From UBA1479 sp040218445 (GTDB lineage: Bacteria > Pseudomonadota > Alphaproteobacteria > Rhodospirillales > Casp-alpha2), in the NCBI GenBank assembly GCA_040218445.1, contig JAVJRK010000010.1:310001-374000 (forward strand): a stretch of 64,000 bases of DNA, read 5' to 3'. A model generated the notes under the pieces. It was not told the origin of the DNA. It did not search any database and worked only from the letters and a program-made list of their open reading frames with translations. How positions within the stretch are numbered: position 1 is the stretch's first letter; each line of letters starts with the position of its first letter. Below are positions 9,003 to 18,682 of the stretch, piece by piece. Made by a program: the position numbers and the translations under genes.

Positions 9003-9120
9003 TAAGCCATATGTTCGCCAACACTTTCAGTCCATGTCACTAAAATTTCACACACGGGAAATAATTTTGAAATTATAGTTGCAACAAAAGTGCCATATTA
9101 CTGGGTTTCGACGAAAAAAC

Positions 9121-10041
9121 ATGCCTGATTCAAACATCCTGCCGGGGGAGCCGGACACATTGCTGGCCGCTCCCCGCAAGACCCTTGTGATCTTCAACCC
9201 CACGGCAGGGATGCGCCGTCGTGCGCGCCTGGACCGTATTCTCGACCGCATGCGCGCCCTGGGCGCCGAGGTCACGCTGCATGAAACCTCGGCCCGCGGC
9301 GATGGGGAGCGCACCGCCCGCGAAGCCCCGGCGGGGGTCTATGACGTGATCGTCGCGGCAGGCGGCGACGGCACCATCAACGAAGTGATCAACGGCCTGG
9401 CGGGACGGCATGTGCCGCTCGGCATCATACCGCTCGGCACGGCCAATGTACTGGCCGCCGAACTGGGCCTGCCGTCGGACGACGACGGCCTGGCACGTAC
9501 CATTGCACTGGGCCGCACGCGGGCCGTCAACCTGGGCGAAGTCAACGGCCGACGCTTCGTGATGATGGCGGGTGTCGGCTTTGATGCCCATGTGGTGGCA
9601 TCTGTCGACAGCGGCATGAAACGTCTGATCGGCAAAATGGCCTATGTGTGGGAAACCCTGCGCGGGTTCTTCCGCTTCGACTTCCGGGCCTACCATCTGA
9701 TTGTCGACGGCAAGGCCTATGACGTGGGATCGGCCGTATTCGCCAACGGCCATTACTACGGCGGGCGGTTCGTCTGCGCTAAGGACGCGGCGCTCGGCGA
9801 CCCACGCCTGCACGTCTGCCTGTTCAAATCCGTCGGCCCCTGGAGTGCCCTGCGCTATGCCGCCTGGATGACCTTGGGGCGGCTCGACAAACTGCCCGAT
9901 TACGAAGTTATCCCCGCGACCTCGATTATCGTCGAAGGCATGGCCGGCGAGCCGGTCCAGGGCGACGGCGACATCGTCACCCATCTGCCGCTGGACGCGC
10001 GCATCGCGACCGACCGTCTGGACATGCTGGTTCCCGCCTGA
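9121..10041 (+). CDS. Diacylglycerol kinase-family lipid kinase
   Basis: 306 residues from the ATG at 9121; an in-frame TTG at 9079 would add 14 residues. The N-terminal VIFNPTAGMRRR and GGDGTINEVINGL (about residue 80) are the DAGK catalytic-domain nucleotide motifs, with PLGTANVLA further on and a C-terminal beta domain typical of DgkB/YegS-like enzymes. It probably phosphorylates diacylglycerol or a related lipid at the inner face of the membrane. Its divergent position from the PlcP/Agt-like pair is suggestive: a PlcP reaction yields diacylglycerol, which this kinase could return to phosphatidic acid. That link is inference. Confidence 0.85.
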   Translation: MPDSNILPGEPDTLLAAPRKTLVIFNPTAGMRRRARLDRILDRMRALGAEVTLHETSARGDGERTAREAPAGVYDVIVAAGGDGTINEVINGLAGRHVPLGIIPLGTANVLAAELGLPSDDDGLARTIALGRTRAVNLGEVNGRRFVMMAGVGFDAHVVASVDSGMKRLIGKMAYVWETLRGFFRFDFRAYHLIVDGKAYDVGSAVFANGHYYGGRFVCAKDAALGDPRLHVCLFKSVGPWSALRYAAWMTLGRLDKLPDYEVIPATSIIVEGMAGEPVQGDGDIVTHLPLDARIATDRLDMLVPA

Positions 10042-10096
10042 CGATCCCCGGCGGTTGCGCTAAACTGCGGGCCGATCAGAACCGCAGGATACCGCC

Positions 10097-10588
10097 ATGA
10101 CCAGCCCCGCCTTGTTCCAAACCTTCGCCCGTTACAACCGCGCCATGAACCGGGCCGTCTACAGCGTCTGCGCGAACATTCCGGACGCAGAGCGCAAAGC
10201 CGACCGGGGGGCGTTTTTCAAATCCGTGCACGGCACGCTGAACCATCTGATGTTCGGCGACCATGCCTGGATGAACCGGTTCGACGGCGGCGACCGCCCG
10301 GCCCCCGGCACGGATGCGGAACTGTTTTCCGATTTCGACGAAATGCGCGCCGCCCGCGAAATCCTGGATGGCGAGATCACGGCCTGGGCCGAAACCTTGA
10401 CCGACGCCTGGCTGGCGGAACAGGTCGAATGGACCTCACGCACGGATAACCTGACCTTCAATCAGCCGCGCTGGGTCCTGGTCAGCCATATGTTCAACCA
10501 CCAGACCCACCACCGGGGGCAGCTGACGACGATCCTGACCCAGATGGGCCATGACGTGGGTGTCACGGATTTTCCCAAGCTGGTTTAA
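10097..10588 (+). CDS. DinB-family protein
   Basis: 163 residues. Conserved histidines sit in HGTLNHLMFGDHAW and HMFNHQTHHRGQ, the three-histidine metal site of DinB/YfiT four-helix bundle proteins. Functions in the superfamily vary (thiol transfer, metal-dependent hydrolysis, stress response), so no reaction can be assigned. An AGGA ribosome site precedes the ATG. It converges with the following oxidoreductase gene. Confidence 0.8.
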   Translation: MTSPALFQTFARYNRAMNRAVYSVCANIPDAERKADRGAFFKSVHGTLNHLMFGDHAWMNRFDGGDRPAPGTDAELFSDFDEMRAAREILDGEITAWAETLTDAWLAEQVEWTSRTDNLTFNQPRWVLVSHMFNHQTHHRGQLTTILTQMGHDVGVTDFPKLV

Positions 10589-10626
10589 CATCCAGCGGCA
10601 TGGGTTAGGCCCCTCACCCTCACGGG

Positions 10627-11664
10627 TTAAGGCTCTGACCCGATCTTCACCACCTGCTTACCGAAATTTTCGCCCTTCAGCATGGCGACGAAGGCGGCTG
10701 GCGCATTTTCCAGGCCGTCGGCGACATCGACGCGGTAGGTCACCTGGCCGGAAGCGAGCCAACCCGACATTTCTTCAAGGAATTCGGCTTGGCGGTGATC
10801 GTGGTCACTGATGCCGATGCCCTGCATGCGGATGCGCTTGCGGTTGATATGAGTGAGGTTGCGCACCCCCGGTGTTTCTTCGCGGACGAGGTTGTATTGC
10901 GAAATCATGCCGCAGGCGATGATGCGCGCGCGCAGGTTGGCGGCGTCGAGCGCGGCTTCCAATAGCGGCCCGCCAACATTGTCGAAATAGATATCCAGGC
11001 CGCCTGGGACGCAGCCTTGCAAGGCAGAAAGAATATCCGGCGCCGCTGTCTTGTAGTTGAACGCCGCATCGAAGCCGAGCTCTCCGGTCAGGAAGGCGGC
11101 CTTGGCATCCGTGCCGGCACTGCCGACGGCCCGCAGGCCCATCAACTTGGCGATCTGACCGACGATCTGACCGACCACTCCGGACGCGGCGGAAACGAAC
11201 AACGTTTCGCCCGATTTCGGCTGAGCGATCTGCATACCGATCCAGGCGGTCATCCCCGGCATACCGAGCGCACCCAGGTGCCAGGCCAGCGGCACGGGTT
11301 TGCCGCCCTGGCGGGCGTCAGGCAGCGGGCGCAATCCCTTTCCGCCGGCGGCGACGCTGTAATCGGCCCAGTCGAGCGAGCCGTACACTTGATCGCCCTC
11401 GCGGAAGTCAGGATGGCGCGAGGCCGCAACACACCCGACCACCCTTGCCTCCATCGGACCACCCAAGGGTATCCGGTCAGCGGGCGGACGGTCGATGCCG
11501 ATACGGCTGCGCATGTAGGGATCGAGCGACATATAAAGCGCGCGGACCAACACATCGCCTTCGCCGATTTCCGGCAGCGCAACCTCCCGCATCTCGAAGT
11601 TATCCGGCGTGACCCATCCCTCGGCCCGGCTTTTCAGAACGATCTGTCGGTTGGTCGCTGTCAT
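10627..11664 (-). CDS. NADP-dependent MDR-superfamily oxidoreductase (copy A)
   Basis: 345 residues from MTATNRQIVLKSR; a longer reading frame reaches 11721 but would overlap the upstream paralogue. Zinc-free medium-chain reductase of the leukotriene B4 dehydrogenase / curcumin reductase class: YMSLDPYMR near the N-terminus, the nucleotide-binding SAASGVVGQIVGQIAK, and YFDNVGG. These enzymes reduce double bonds of alpha,beta-unsaturated carbonyl compounds with NADPH. It lies directly downstream of a close paralogue (11705-12730) on the same strand, about 40 bases apart. The physiological substrate is unknown. Confidence 0.88.
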   Translation of the reverse strand: MTATNRQIVLKSRAEGWVTPDNFEMREVALPEIGEGDVLVRALYMSLDPYMRSRIGIDRPPADRIPLGGPMEARVVGCVAASRHPDFREGDQVYGSLDWADYSVAAGGKGLRPLPDARQGGKPVPLAWHLGALGMPGMTAWIGMQIAQPKSGETLFVSAASGVVGQIVGQIAKLMGLRAVGSAGTDAKAAFLTGELGFDAAFNYKTAAPDILSALQGCVPGGLDIYFDNVGGPLLEAALDAANLRARIIACGMISQYNLVREETPGVRNLTHINRKRIRMQGIGISDHDHRQAEFLEEMSGWLASGQVTYRVDVADGLENAPAAFVAMLKGENFGKQVVKIGSEP

Positions 11665-11704
11665 AGGTGTTGTCTTCGGCGAGAAATTCCTCGATCCCGG
11701 CGCC

Positions 11705-12730
11705 TCAAGGCTCGGCCCCAACGAGGACGACTTGCTTGCCGAAGTTCTCGCCCTTCAGCATGGCGATCATGGCGGCGGGCGCGTTCTCCAACCCTTCCGC
11801 CACGTCGACCCGATATTGAATGGCCCCCGATTTCAGCCAGCCGATCATTTCTTCCTCGAACGCCGCGCGGCAGTCTTCATGGTCGGAGACGATGAAGCCT
11901 TCCATGCGAATGCGCTTGCGGTTGATGTGCGGCAGATTGCGGATGCCCGGCGTATCCTCGCGGGACAAATTGTATTGCGAGATCATGCCGCAGATCACCA
12001 CCCGGGCCCGCTGGTTGGCGTGGTCCAAGGCCGCTTCCAGAACCCGGCCGCCGACGTTGTCGAAATAGACGTCGAGGCCGTCGGGGACGGCCTTAGCCAA
12101 GGCGCTCAGAATATCGTCGCCTGCGTCACGGTAATTGAAGGCAGCGTCGAAACCGAGTTCCCCCGTCAGATAGGCGACCTTGTCGTCCGTGCCCGCACTG
12201 CCGACGACACGAAGGCCTTTCATCTTTCCGATCTGGCCGACGATCTGGCCCACCGCACCCGACGCCGCCGACACGAACAAAGTCTCGCCCGGTTGCGGCT
12301 GCCCCAGGTCGAGCCCGACCCAGGCCGTCATGCCCGGCATGCCGAGTGCGCCCAGATGATAGCTGAGCGGCAGGCCTGCCGCCGCGGGATTGATCTTGCG
12401 GATGGCCTTGCCTGGAACGCAGGAGTATTCCGCCCAATCCAGCACCTTGCCGAACACCAGATCGCCTTCCCGGAAATCCGCATGGCGCGAGGCCGTGACC
12501 TCGCAGACGGATCGCGTCTTGCAGGGTTCGCCCAGGACCCAGCCGGGGGCATAGGACTTGGCCGCATCCATGCGGCCCCGCATGGACGGGTCCATGGACA
12601 TATAGATGGTGCGCACCAGAACCTCGCCCTCGGCCGGTTCTGCCAGGGGCACTTCGCGCATTTCGAAACAATCGGGGGTGACCCAGCCTTCGGGTCGGGC
12701 TTTGAAGATGATCTGATGGTTCGTCGTCAT
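11705..12730 (-). CDS. NADP-dependent MDR-superfamily oxidoreductase (copy B)
   Basis: 341 residues, same family and architecture as the downstream gene: YMSMDPSMRGR, SAASGAVGQIVGQIGK, YFDNVGGRVLEAALD. The two proteins align along their whole length, with near-identical stretches around GNPYL-equivalent and NRKRIRM positions, so this is a tandem duplication that has had time to diverge. It starts only 13 bases after pmbA ends, so it may be read with pmbA. Substrate unknown. Confidence 0.88.
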   Translation of the reverse strand: MTTNHQIIFKARPEGWVTPDCFEMREVPLAEPAEGEVLVRTIYMSMDPSMRGRMDAAKSYAPGWVLGEPCKTRSVCEVTASRHADFREGDLVFGKVLDWAEYSCVPGKAIRKINPAAAGLPLSYHLGALGMPGMTAWVGLDLGQPQPGETLFVSAASGAVGQIVGQIGKMKGLRVVGSAGTDDKVAYLTGELGFDAAFNYRDAGDDILSALAKAVPDGLDVYFDNVGGRVLEAALDHANQRARVVICGMISQYNLSREDTPGIRNLPHINRKRIRMEGFIVSDHEDCRAAFEEEMIGWLKSGAIQYRVDVAEGLENAPAAMIAMLKGENFGKQVVLVGAEP

Positions 12731-12743
12731 GGTGGCGGGCGCC

Positions 12744-14087
12744 TTACTTGCCCGCGACGGTCATGCCGTCGATCCGCAGGGTCGGCGCGTTGGTGCCGTA
12801 TTTGAATTCCAGGTCGTCGGCCGGGGTGATGGCCTTGAACATATCCTTCAGATTGCCGGCAATGGTCAGCTCGCTGACCGGGAAGGCGAGCTTGCCGTCC
12901 TCAATCCAAAAACCGGAACAGCCGCGCGAGTAATCGCCGGTCACGCCGTTCACGCCCATGCCGATCAATTCCGTCACGTACAGGCCCGTGCCGACCGCCG
13001 CCATCAGGTCATCGGGGGAAACCGTGCCCGGTGCCATGTACAGGTTGGACGGCGACGGCGACGGCGGCGACGATGTGCCGCGCGATGCATGGCCCGTGGT
13101 CGTAAGACCCAGTTGCCGGGCCGAACGGCAATCGAGGAACCAGGTCGTGAGGCGTCCGTCCTCGATCACGTTCATGCGCCGTGTCGCCACGCCCTCGCCG
13201 TCAAACGGCTTGGAGCGCAATCCCCGCCGGCGGTGCGGGTCGTCCGTCACGGTGATGCCGTCGGCGAAGATCTGGCTATCCATGGCGTCCTTCAAGAACG
13301 TCGTGCCGCGCGCCACGGAGGCCCCGTTGATGGCACCCGACAAATGGCCCAGGATCGAATTGGAGACGCGCGGATCGAAAACCACCGGCACCTGCTGGGT
13401 CGATACCTTTTGCGGGTTCAGGCGCCTGACTGCCTTTTCCCCGGCGGACCGGCCGATCGCGGCGGCATCGGGTAAATCATCCCCATAGACCGTGGTCGCG
13501 TAATCGTAATCCCGTTCCATGGCCGTGCCGTCCCCCGCCAGCACCGACACCCCAACACTATGGCGCGACGCATGGCGTGCCTGGGCGAACCCGGTCGAGG
13601 TCACAAGCGCGATTTCGGTCGCACTCCAACCGGCGTCGGCGCCTTCGGAATTGGTCACGCCGGCAACGGCACGGGCAGCGTCTTCTGCCTGGGCCGCCAG
13701 CGCGATCAGGTCTTCCGCTGACGGCTCCGTCGGGTCGAAGTCATCGATGTCGGCAAGTTCCGTTGCCAGCTGGTCCGGGTCGGCCAGGCCGCAATGGGCG
13801 TCTTCGGGCACATGGCGGGCCATGGCGACGGCGCGTTCGGCCAGTTCATCAAGGGCCGAATCGGACATATCCGAGGACGAAACCACCGCCTGGCGTTTGC
13901 CGATGAGCACGCGAAGGCCAAGATCATTGTCCTCCGACCTCATCAAATCTTCGGGATTTCCAAGGCGCTGCGACAGGGAAAGCGAGGCAGAGCGGACAAA
14001 CACCGCGTCCGCCGCATCCGCGCCCAGGCTTTGCGCTTTACCAATAAGTGATTGAAGTCGGTCGATAATATTGCCGTTGGCGGTCAT
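12744..14087 (-). CDS. pmbA: Metalloprotease PmbA/TldE subunit
   Basis: 447 residues. Family features include the N-terminal AxxxGADAADAVFVR segment, RSASLSLSQRLGNPEDL, the central PVVFDPRVSNSILGHLSGAINGASVARG-type block, and C-terminal GMGVNGVTGDYSRGCSGFWIE. PmbA (TldE) lacks the catalytic HExxxH found in TldD, as here, and forms the heterodimer with TldD that degrades unfolded peptides and matures some RiPPs. Its partner tldD is in this same window at 23234. Divergent from korA across a 275-base gap. Confidence 0.93.
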   Translation of the reverse strand: MTANGNIIDRLQSLIGKAQSLGADAADAVFVRSASLSLSQRLGNPEDLMRSEDNDLGLRVLIGKRQAVVSSSDMSDSALDELAERAVAMARHVPEDAHCGLADPDQLATELADIDDFDPTEPSAEDLIALAAQAEDAARAVAGVTNSEGADAGWSATEIALVTSTGFAQARHASRHSVGVSVLAGDGTAMERDYDYATTVYGDDLPDAAAIGRSAGEKAVRRLNPQKVSTQQVPVVFDPRVSNSILGHLSGAINGASVARGTTFLKDAMDSQIFADGITVTDDPHRRRGLRSKPFDGEGVATRRMNVIEDGRLTTWFLDCRSARQLGLTTTGHASRGTSSPPSPSPSNLYMAPGTVSPDDLMAAVGTGLYVTELIGMGVNGVTGDYSRGCSGFWIEDGKLAFPVSELTIAGNLKDMFKAITPADDLEFKYGTNAPTLRIDGMTVAGK

Positions 14088-14194
14088 GGCGGTCCGTTTT
14101 GATTGTTCATATGGATAAGGCTCTGACCCTAAATATGGCCCACAGGGGCCCAGGGGCCAGAAGAAATGTCGACTGTACCACTACTTAAACTGTG

Positions 14195-14223
14195 GTTGTT
14201 CTGTGCCAAGGCATGCACTAGAT
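14195..14223 (+). promoter_or_regulatory. Possible sigma70 promoter for korAB
   Basis: TTGTTC (14195-14200) and TAGATA (14218-14223) are separated by 17 bases, about 140 bases ahead of korA, in the 275-base gap between pmbA and korA. The rest of that gap shows a GGCCC-rich stretch near 14130-14160 but no other clear element. Confidence 0.35.
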
Positions 14224-14362
14224 ATTTTGCAACATATGAAGTAACGGCCTCGCAGGGCGGTTCTTCAAGGCGCAGGCAGCCGGCCTAAGGCCCGACCGCC
14301 ACGCCGTCCCGCAACCGCCGTTTTTTAACGACGCCGGATGATCGAAAACGGATCACCTGTCC

Positions 14363-16237
14363 ATGTCCAATACCGCACTTGCAGAAAACGATTTAGACCC
14401 CTCCCCGCGTGAAACCGTCGAATCCGCTGTCGTCCGCTTTGCGGGCGATTCGGGTGACGGGATGCAGTTGACGGGGGGGCAGTTCACGCTCGCCACCGCT
14501 TTCGCCGGGAACGAGCTTGCCACCTTCCCCGACTTCCCGGCCGAAATCCGCGCCCCTGCCGGCACGACCTTCGGCGTGTCGTCGTTCCAGATCAATTTCG
14601 GGTCGCGCGTGATCAAGACCGCGGGCGATGCCTTCGACATGCTGATCGCCATGAACCCGGCGGCGCTGAAGGTCGAATTGGGCGGTCTGAAAAAAGGCGG
14701 CCTGATCATCGTCGACACGGGCAGCTTCGGCGACCGCGACCTACGCAAAGCCGGCTATGACGGCAACCCGCTGGAAGACGACAGCCTTGACGGCTATCAG
14801 GTCATCCCCATCGACATTTCCAAGCTGACCTTGGAAGCGGTGAAGGAATCCGGCCTGTCCAAACAAGAAGCACTGCGCTGCAAGAATTTGTGGACGCTGG
14901 GCTTTGTCTATTGGATGTACGGCCGCGACCGGCAGCCGACGTCGGACTGGCTGAACACCAAGTTCAAGGCCCGCCCCGATCTGGCCGAAGCCAACATCGC
15001 TGCCATGAACGCGGGCCATACGGTGGCCGAAACCATGGAACTGCCCGATGGCATCCACGGTTATCATGTCGATGCGGCCGACATCCCCCCGGGCACCTAC
15101 CGCACCGTGACCGGGGCGGAAGCCCTCGCCTGGGGCCTGGCCGCCGGCACGCATCTGGCCGATATCAAGATGCTGTTCGCGTCTTATCCGATTACACCGG
15201 CATCGCAGTTGCTGCATTCCCTGTCCAAGATGGTCGACCATGACGTCGTGACCTTCCAGGCGGAAGACGAAATCGCCGCCGCCTGTGCCGCCATCGGTGC
15301 GTCGTTCGGCGGCAATCTGGGTGTGACTTCGTCATCGGGCCCGGGCATCGCGCTCAAGACCGAAGCCATCGGCCTGGCCATTTCGGCGGAACTGCCCATG
15401 GTCATCGTCAATTCACAGCGCGCCGGGCCGTCCACGGGCCTGCCGACCAAGACCGAGCAGTCGGATCTGTATCAGGCCGTGTTGGGCCGCAACGCCGACA
15501 GCCCGCTGTGCGTGCTGGCCGCGCGCTCGCCCGCCGATTGCTTCGACGTCGCGATCGAGGCCGTGCGCATCGCCATCAAGTACATGACGCCGGTGTTCCT
15601 TCTGACCGACGGCTACATCGGCAACGCGGCCGAACCCTGGAACATTCCCGACATCAACGATTACGAAAAAATCCCGGTCCAGTTCCGCACCGACCCGGAA
15701 GGCTTCCATCCCTTCCAGCGCGACCCGGACACCCTGGCGCGTCCCTGGGCCGTTCCCGGCACGCCGGGCCTGGAACACCGCATCGGCGGGATCGAGAAGG
15801 ATTACAATTCGGGCCACATTTCATACGATCCGGCAAACCACCAGCAGATGACCGATACCCGGTTCGCCAAGATCGAAGGCATTGCCAAAGACATTCCCGC
15901 GCAGAGCGTGGAAGACGGCACCGAAACGGGCAAGCTGGCCGTCGTCGGCTGGGGTTCGACCTACGGGCCGATCTCGCGCGCCGTCGCCAACCTGCGGGCC
16001 GAGGGCCTGGACGTCAGTCACATCCACATCCGCCACATCTGGCCGTTCCCGGAAAACCTGGGCGCCCTGTTGAAGGGCTACGATCAGGTCCTGGTGCCGG
16101 AAATGAACCACGGACAGTTGGTCAACGTGTTGCGGGCTGAATATCTGGTCCCGGCCGAAGGCTTGAACAAGGTGTCCGGCCAGCCCTTCAAGATCATCGA
16201 AATCGAAGACGCCATCCGCGCCAAGTTGGGAAACTGA
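14363..16237 (+). CDS. korA: 2-oxoacid:ferredoxin oxidoreductase alpha subunit (2-oxoglutarate type, gamma-alpha fusion)
   Basis: 624 residues. The N-terminal gamma domain starts with VVRFAGDSGDGMQLTGGQF; from about residue 245 a PFOR domain I/II follows, with ASYPITPASQLLH and SSSGPGIALKTEAIGLA. The two-subunit layout (gamma-alpha fusion plus beta) is that of KorAB in Mycobacterium and Hydrogenobacter-type enzymes. The reaction oxidises 2-oxoglutarate, or another 2-oxoacid, to the CoA ester while reducing ferredoxin. korB follows after one base. No cysteine cluster typical of a fused ferredoxin domain is seen, so a separate ferredoxin is needed. Substrate choice is inferred from overall similarity. 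Confidence 0.9.
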   Translation: MSNTALAENDLDPSPRETVESAVVRFAGDSGDGMQLTGGQFTLATAFAGNELATFPDFPAEIRAPAGTTFGVSSFQINFGSRVIKTAGDAFDMLIAMNPAALKVELGGLKKGGLIIVDTGSFGDRDLRKAGYDGNPLEDDSLDGYQVIPIDISKLTLEAVKESGLSKQEALRCKNLWTLGFVYWMYGRDRQPTSDWLNTKFKARPDLAEANIAAMNAGHTVAETMELPDGIHGYHVDAADIPPGTYRTVTGAEALAWGLAAGTHLADIKMLFASYPITPASQLLHSLSKMVDHDVVTFQAEDEIAAACAAIGASFGGNLGVTSSSGPGIALKTEAIGLAISAELPMVIVNSQRAGPSTGLPTKTEQSDLYQAVLGRNADSPLCVLAARSPADCFDVAIEAVRIAIKYMTPVFLLTDGYIGNAAEPWNIPDINDYEKIPVQFRTDPEGFHPFQRDPDTLARPWAVPGTPGLEHRIGGIEKDYNSGHISYDPANHQQMTDTRFAKIEGIAKDIPAQSVEDGTETGKLAVVGWGSTYGPISRAVANLRAEGLDVSHIHIRHIWPFPENLGALLKGYDQVLVPEMNHGQLVNVLRAEYLVPAEGLNKVSGQPFKIIEIEDAIRAKLGN

Positions 16238-16238
16238 C

Positions 16239-17261
16239 ATGAACGTCGTCACACCGTCCGAGAAACTTACGCCTAAGGATTTCGCCACGGACCAGGAAGT
16301 CCGCTGGTGCCCCGGTTGCGGCGATTACGCCATCCTGAAGGGTGTGCAGAAGACGCTTGCCGACATCGGCGCCCGGCCCGAAAACACGGTATTCGTTTCC
16401 GGCATCGGCTGTGCCGCGCGCTTTCCCTATTACATCAACACCTACGGCTTTCACACCATCCACGGCCGGGCACCTGCCTTCGCCACGGGCTTGAAGCTGG
16501 CCAATCCGAATTTGGATGTCTGGGTCGTTTCCGGCGACGGCGATGCGCTGTCGATCGGCGGCAACCATCTGTTCCATCTGCTGCGCCGGAACGTGAACCT
16601 GCAGTTCCTGCTGTTCAACAACGAGATTTATGGCCTGACCAAGGGTCAGTACTCACCGACCTCGCGCCAGGGCACGCGCTCGCCCTCGACCCCTTGGGGC
16701 TCGTTGGACAACCCGGCCTCGGCCGTGGTGTTCGCGCTGGGCGCCGGCGCACGTTTCGTGGCCCGCGGGATTGATTCCAACCAGAAGCATCTGCCGGGCG
16801 TTCTGGCCCGCGCGCACGAGCATGTCGGCACCTCGTTCGTCGAGATTTTCCAGAACTGCAAGGTCTACAACGACGGCGTGTTCGAAAACTTCACGGGCCG
16901 CGACGTGGCCGGCGACCGCCAGATCTATGTCGAACACGGCAAGCCGCTGATCTTCGGCACCGATCAGGACAAGGGCCTGGTGCTCAATCCCAAGACATTG
17001 ACTTTGGAAGCCGTGACCATCGGCGAGAACGGCGTGACGGAAGACGACATCTTGGTTCATGACGAAACCAACAAGATGATCGCGACCCTGCTGGCCCATA
17101 TGGAACCGCCGACCCTCCCGGTGGCACTCGGCGTAATCTATGCGGTCCCCGGACAAAGCTATGAAGACGGCGTGGGCGAGCTGGTACGCAGCCATGCCCA
17201 GGCGGAAAAACCCGATTTCAACAAGCTGCTTCGATCCGGGCGGACGTGGACCGTCGGTTGA
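16239..17261 (+). CDS. korB: 2-oxoacid:ferredoxin oxidoreductase beta subunit
   Basis: 340 residues. VRWCPGCGDY supplies two iron-sulfur ligands, and GCAARFPYYINTYGFHTIHG contains the third; VVSGDGDALSIGGNH through LFNNEIYGLTKGQ is the thiamine diphosphate/Mg site (GDG...NN). It holds TPP and a [4Fe-4S] cluster, and works with KorA in the cytoplasm. It is separated from korA by one base and is followed by a ferredoxin-NADP reductase gene, consistent with passing electrons between ferredoxin and NADP(H). Confidence 0.92.
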   Translation: MNVVTPSEKLTPKDFATDQEVRWCPGCGDYAILKGVQKTLADIGARPENTVFVSGIGCAARFPYYINTYGFHTIHGRAPAFATGLKLANPNLDVWVVSGDGDALSIGGNHLFHLLRRNVNLQFLLFNNEIYGLTKGQYSPTSRQGTRSPSTPWGSLDNPASAVVFALGAGARFVARGIDSNQKHLPGVLARAHEHVGTSFVEIFQNCKVYNDGVFENFTGRDVAGDRQIYVEHGKPLIFGTDQDKGLVLNPKTLTLEAVTIGENGVTEDDILVHDETNKMIATLLAHMEPPTLPVALGVIYAVPGQSYEDGVGELVRSHAQAEKPDFNKLLRSGRTWTVG

Positions 17262-17292
17262 CCTTACTCGCTGTGGGGGTTAACCAAGACGG

Positions 17293-18615
17293 ATGACTAT
17301 CACCGTCGCCATCATCGGGTCGGGCCCGGCCGGATTCTACACCGCTGACGCGTTGGTTAACGCCGACTGCGATGTTCAGGTCGATATCATCGAGCGCCTG
17401 CCCACGCCCTATGGCCTGATCCGGGGCGGCGTGGCGCCGGACCACCAAACCACCAAAAAGGTCGCCAAGAAATACGAACAAACCGCCCTGTTCGACGACG
17501 TACGCTATTTCGGCAATGTCGAGGTCAACAAGGACGTCTCCCTTGCCGAACTGCGCGACATGTATGATGCGGTCGTGCTGGCCGTGGGTGCGCCCGGCGA
17601 CCGCAAGCTGACTATCCCGGGGGCGGACAAAAAGGGCGTGCATGGCTCTGCCGCCTTCGTCGGCTGGTACAACGGACATCCCGACTTCCGCGAGTTGGAG
17701 CCGGATTTGAACACCCCCGCCGCCGTGGTGATCGGCAACGGCAACGTGGCGCTGGATTGCGCGCGCGTGCTGGTGCGCTCGCGCCAGGGTATGGCCGGGG
17801 CTGATATCGCCGCCCATGCCATGGACGCGATCGAGGCCTCGTCGATCACGGATGTCTACCTGACCGGCCGGCGCGGCCCGCTGGACGCCAAGTTCACCAA
17901 TGTGGAATTGCGCGAATTGGGGGAATTGAACCAGTCCGTGCCCCTGGCCCGCGCGGAACAGCTTCCCGATGCCGTCCCCGACGATATGGAGGCCCGCGCC
18001 AAACGCCTGGCCGAACGGAACCTTGCCAACCTGCGCGACTATGCAACCAACGATCCGGAAGCCAAGCCCAAGCGCATTCACATCGAGTTTTTCGCCCAAC
18101 CCGTGGCGATCCTGGGCGACGACCGGGCCGAGGCCGTCAGCTTCGAGCGCACCCGCGTGGTCGACGGCCGCGCCGAAGGCACGGGCGAGCTGTTTGAAAT
18201 TCCCTGCGGTCTGGTGATCGCCGCGATCGGCTACCGGTCCGACCCCATGGAAGGTGCGCCGTTCGACGACAAGGCCGGGATCATCCCCAACCGGGACGGA
18301 CGGGTTGATGACGGCCTGTATGCCGTGGGCTGGATCAAGCGCGGGCCGACCGGGGTGATTTCATCCAACCGGCCCGACGGCGTGACCGTCGCCGAATACA
18401 TCTGCGATGATTTCAAGAACATCACAGAAAAAGGGGGCGGGAAACCGGGCCGGGCAGCACTTGCGCCGCTGTTGGCGGAACGGGGCGTGCGCACCGTCAC
18501 CTTCGAGGACTGGAAAAAGATCGAGGCCGCCGAGGTCGCCCGCGCCGAGGGCCGTGACAGCCCGCGCGAGAAATTCGTATCCGTCCCGGAAATGTTGAAA
18601 GTGCTGGACGCCTAA
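17293..18615 (+). CDS. Ferredoxin-NADP+ reductase (FprA/adrenodoxin reductase type)
   Basis: 440 residues. N-terminal FAD motif VAIIGSGPAGFYTADAL, RGGVAPDH, the NADP-site block VIGNGNVALDCARVL, and C-terminal GWIKRGPTGVI, all as in the mitochondrial adrenodoxin reductase / mycobacterial FprA family. It moves electrons between NADP(H) and a ferredoxin. Placement 31 bases after korB suggests it exchanges electrons with the ferredoxin used by KorAB. Direction in the cell (NADPH production or ferredoxin reduction) cannot be told. Confidence 0.9.
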   Translation: MTITVAIIGSGPAGFYTADALVNADCDVQVDIIERLPTPYGLIRGGVAPDHQTTKKVAKKYEQTALFDDVRYFGNVEVNKDVSLAELRDMYDAVVLAVGAPGDRKLTIPGADKKGVHGSAAFVGWYNGHPDFRELEPDLNTPAAVVIGNGNVALDCARVLVRSRQGMAGADIAAHAMDAIEASSITDVYLTGRRGPLDAKFTNVELRELGELNQSVPLARAEQLPDAVPDDMEARAKRLAERNLANLRDYATNDPEAKPKRIHIEFFAQPVAILGDDRAEAVSFERTRVVDGRAEGTGELFEIPCGLVIAAIGYRSDPMEGAPFDDKAGIIPNRDGRVDDGLYAVGWIKRGPTGVISSNRPDGVTVAEYICDDFKNITEKGGGKPGRAALAPLLAERGVRTVTFEDWKKIEAAEVARAEGRDSPREKFVSVPEMLKVLDA

Positions 18616-18635
18616 GCGTCCCTGCGCGATACATG

Positions 18636-18652
18636 GGCCGCTTGGAGCGGCC
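18636..18652 (+). other. Perfect hairpin between the reductase and rhodanese genes
   Basis: GGCCGCT, a three-base loop TGG, then AGCGGCC form a perfect seven-base-pair stem in the 67-base gap. No T tract follows, so it is not a standard intrinsic terminator; it could stabilise an mRNA end or modulate read-through. Confidence 0.4.
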
Positions 18653-18682
18653 AAGCCGACACAGTAAGAGCGACGGAACCTC

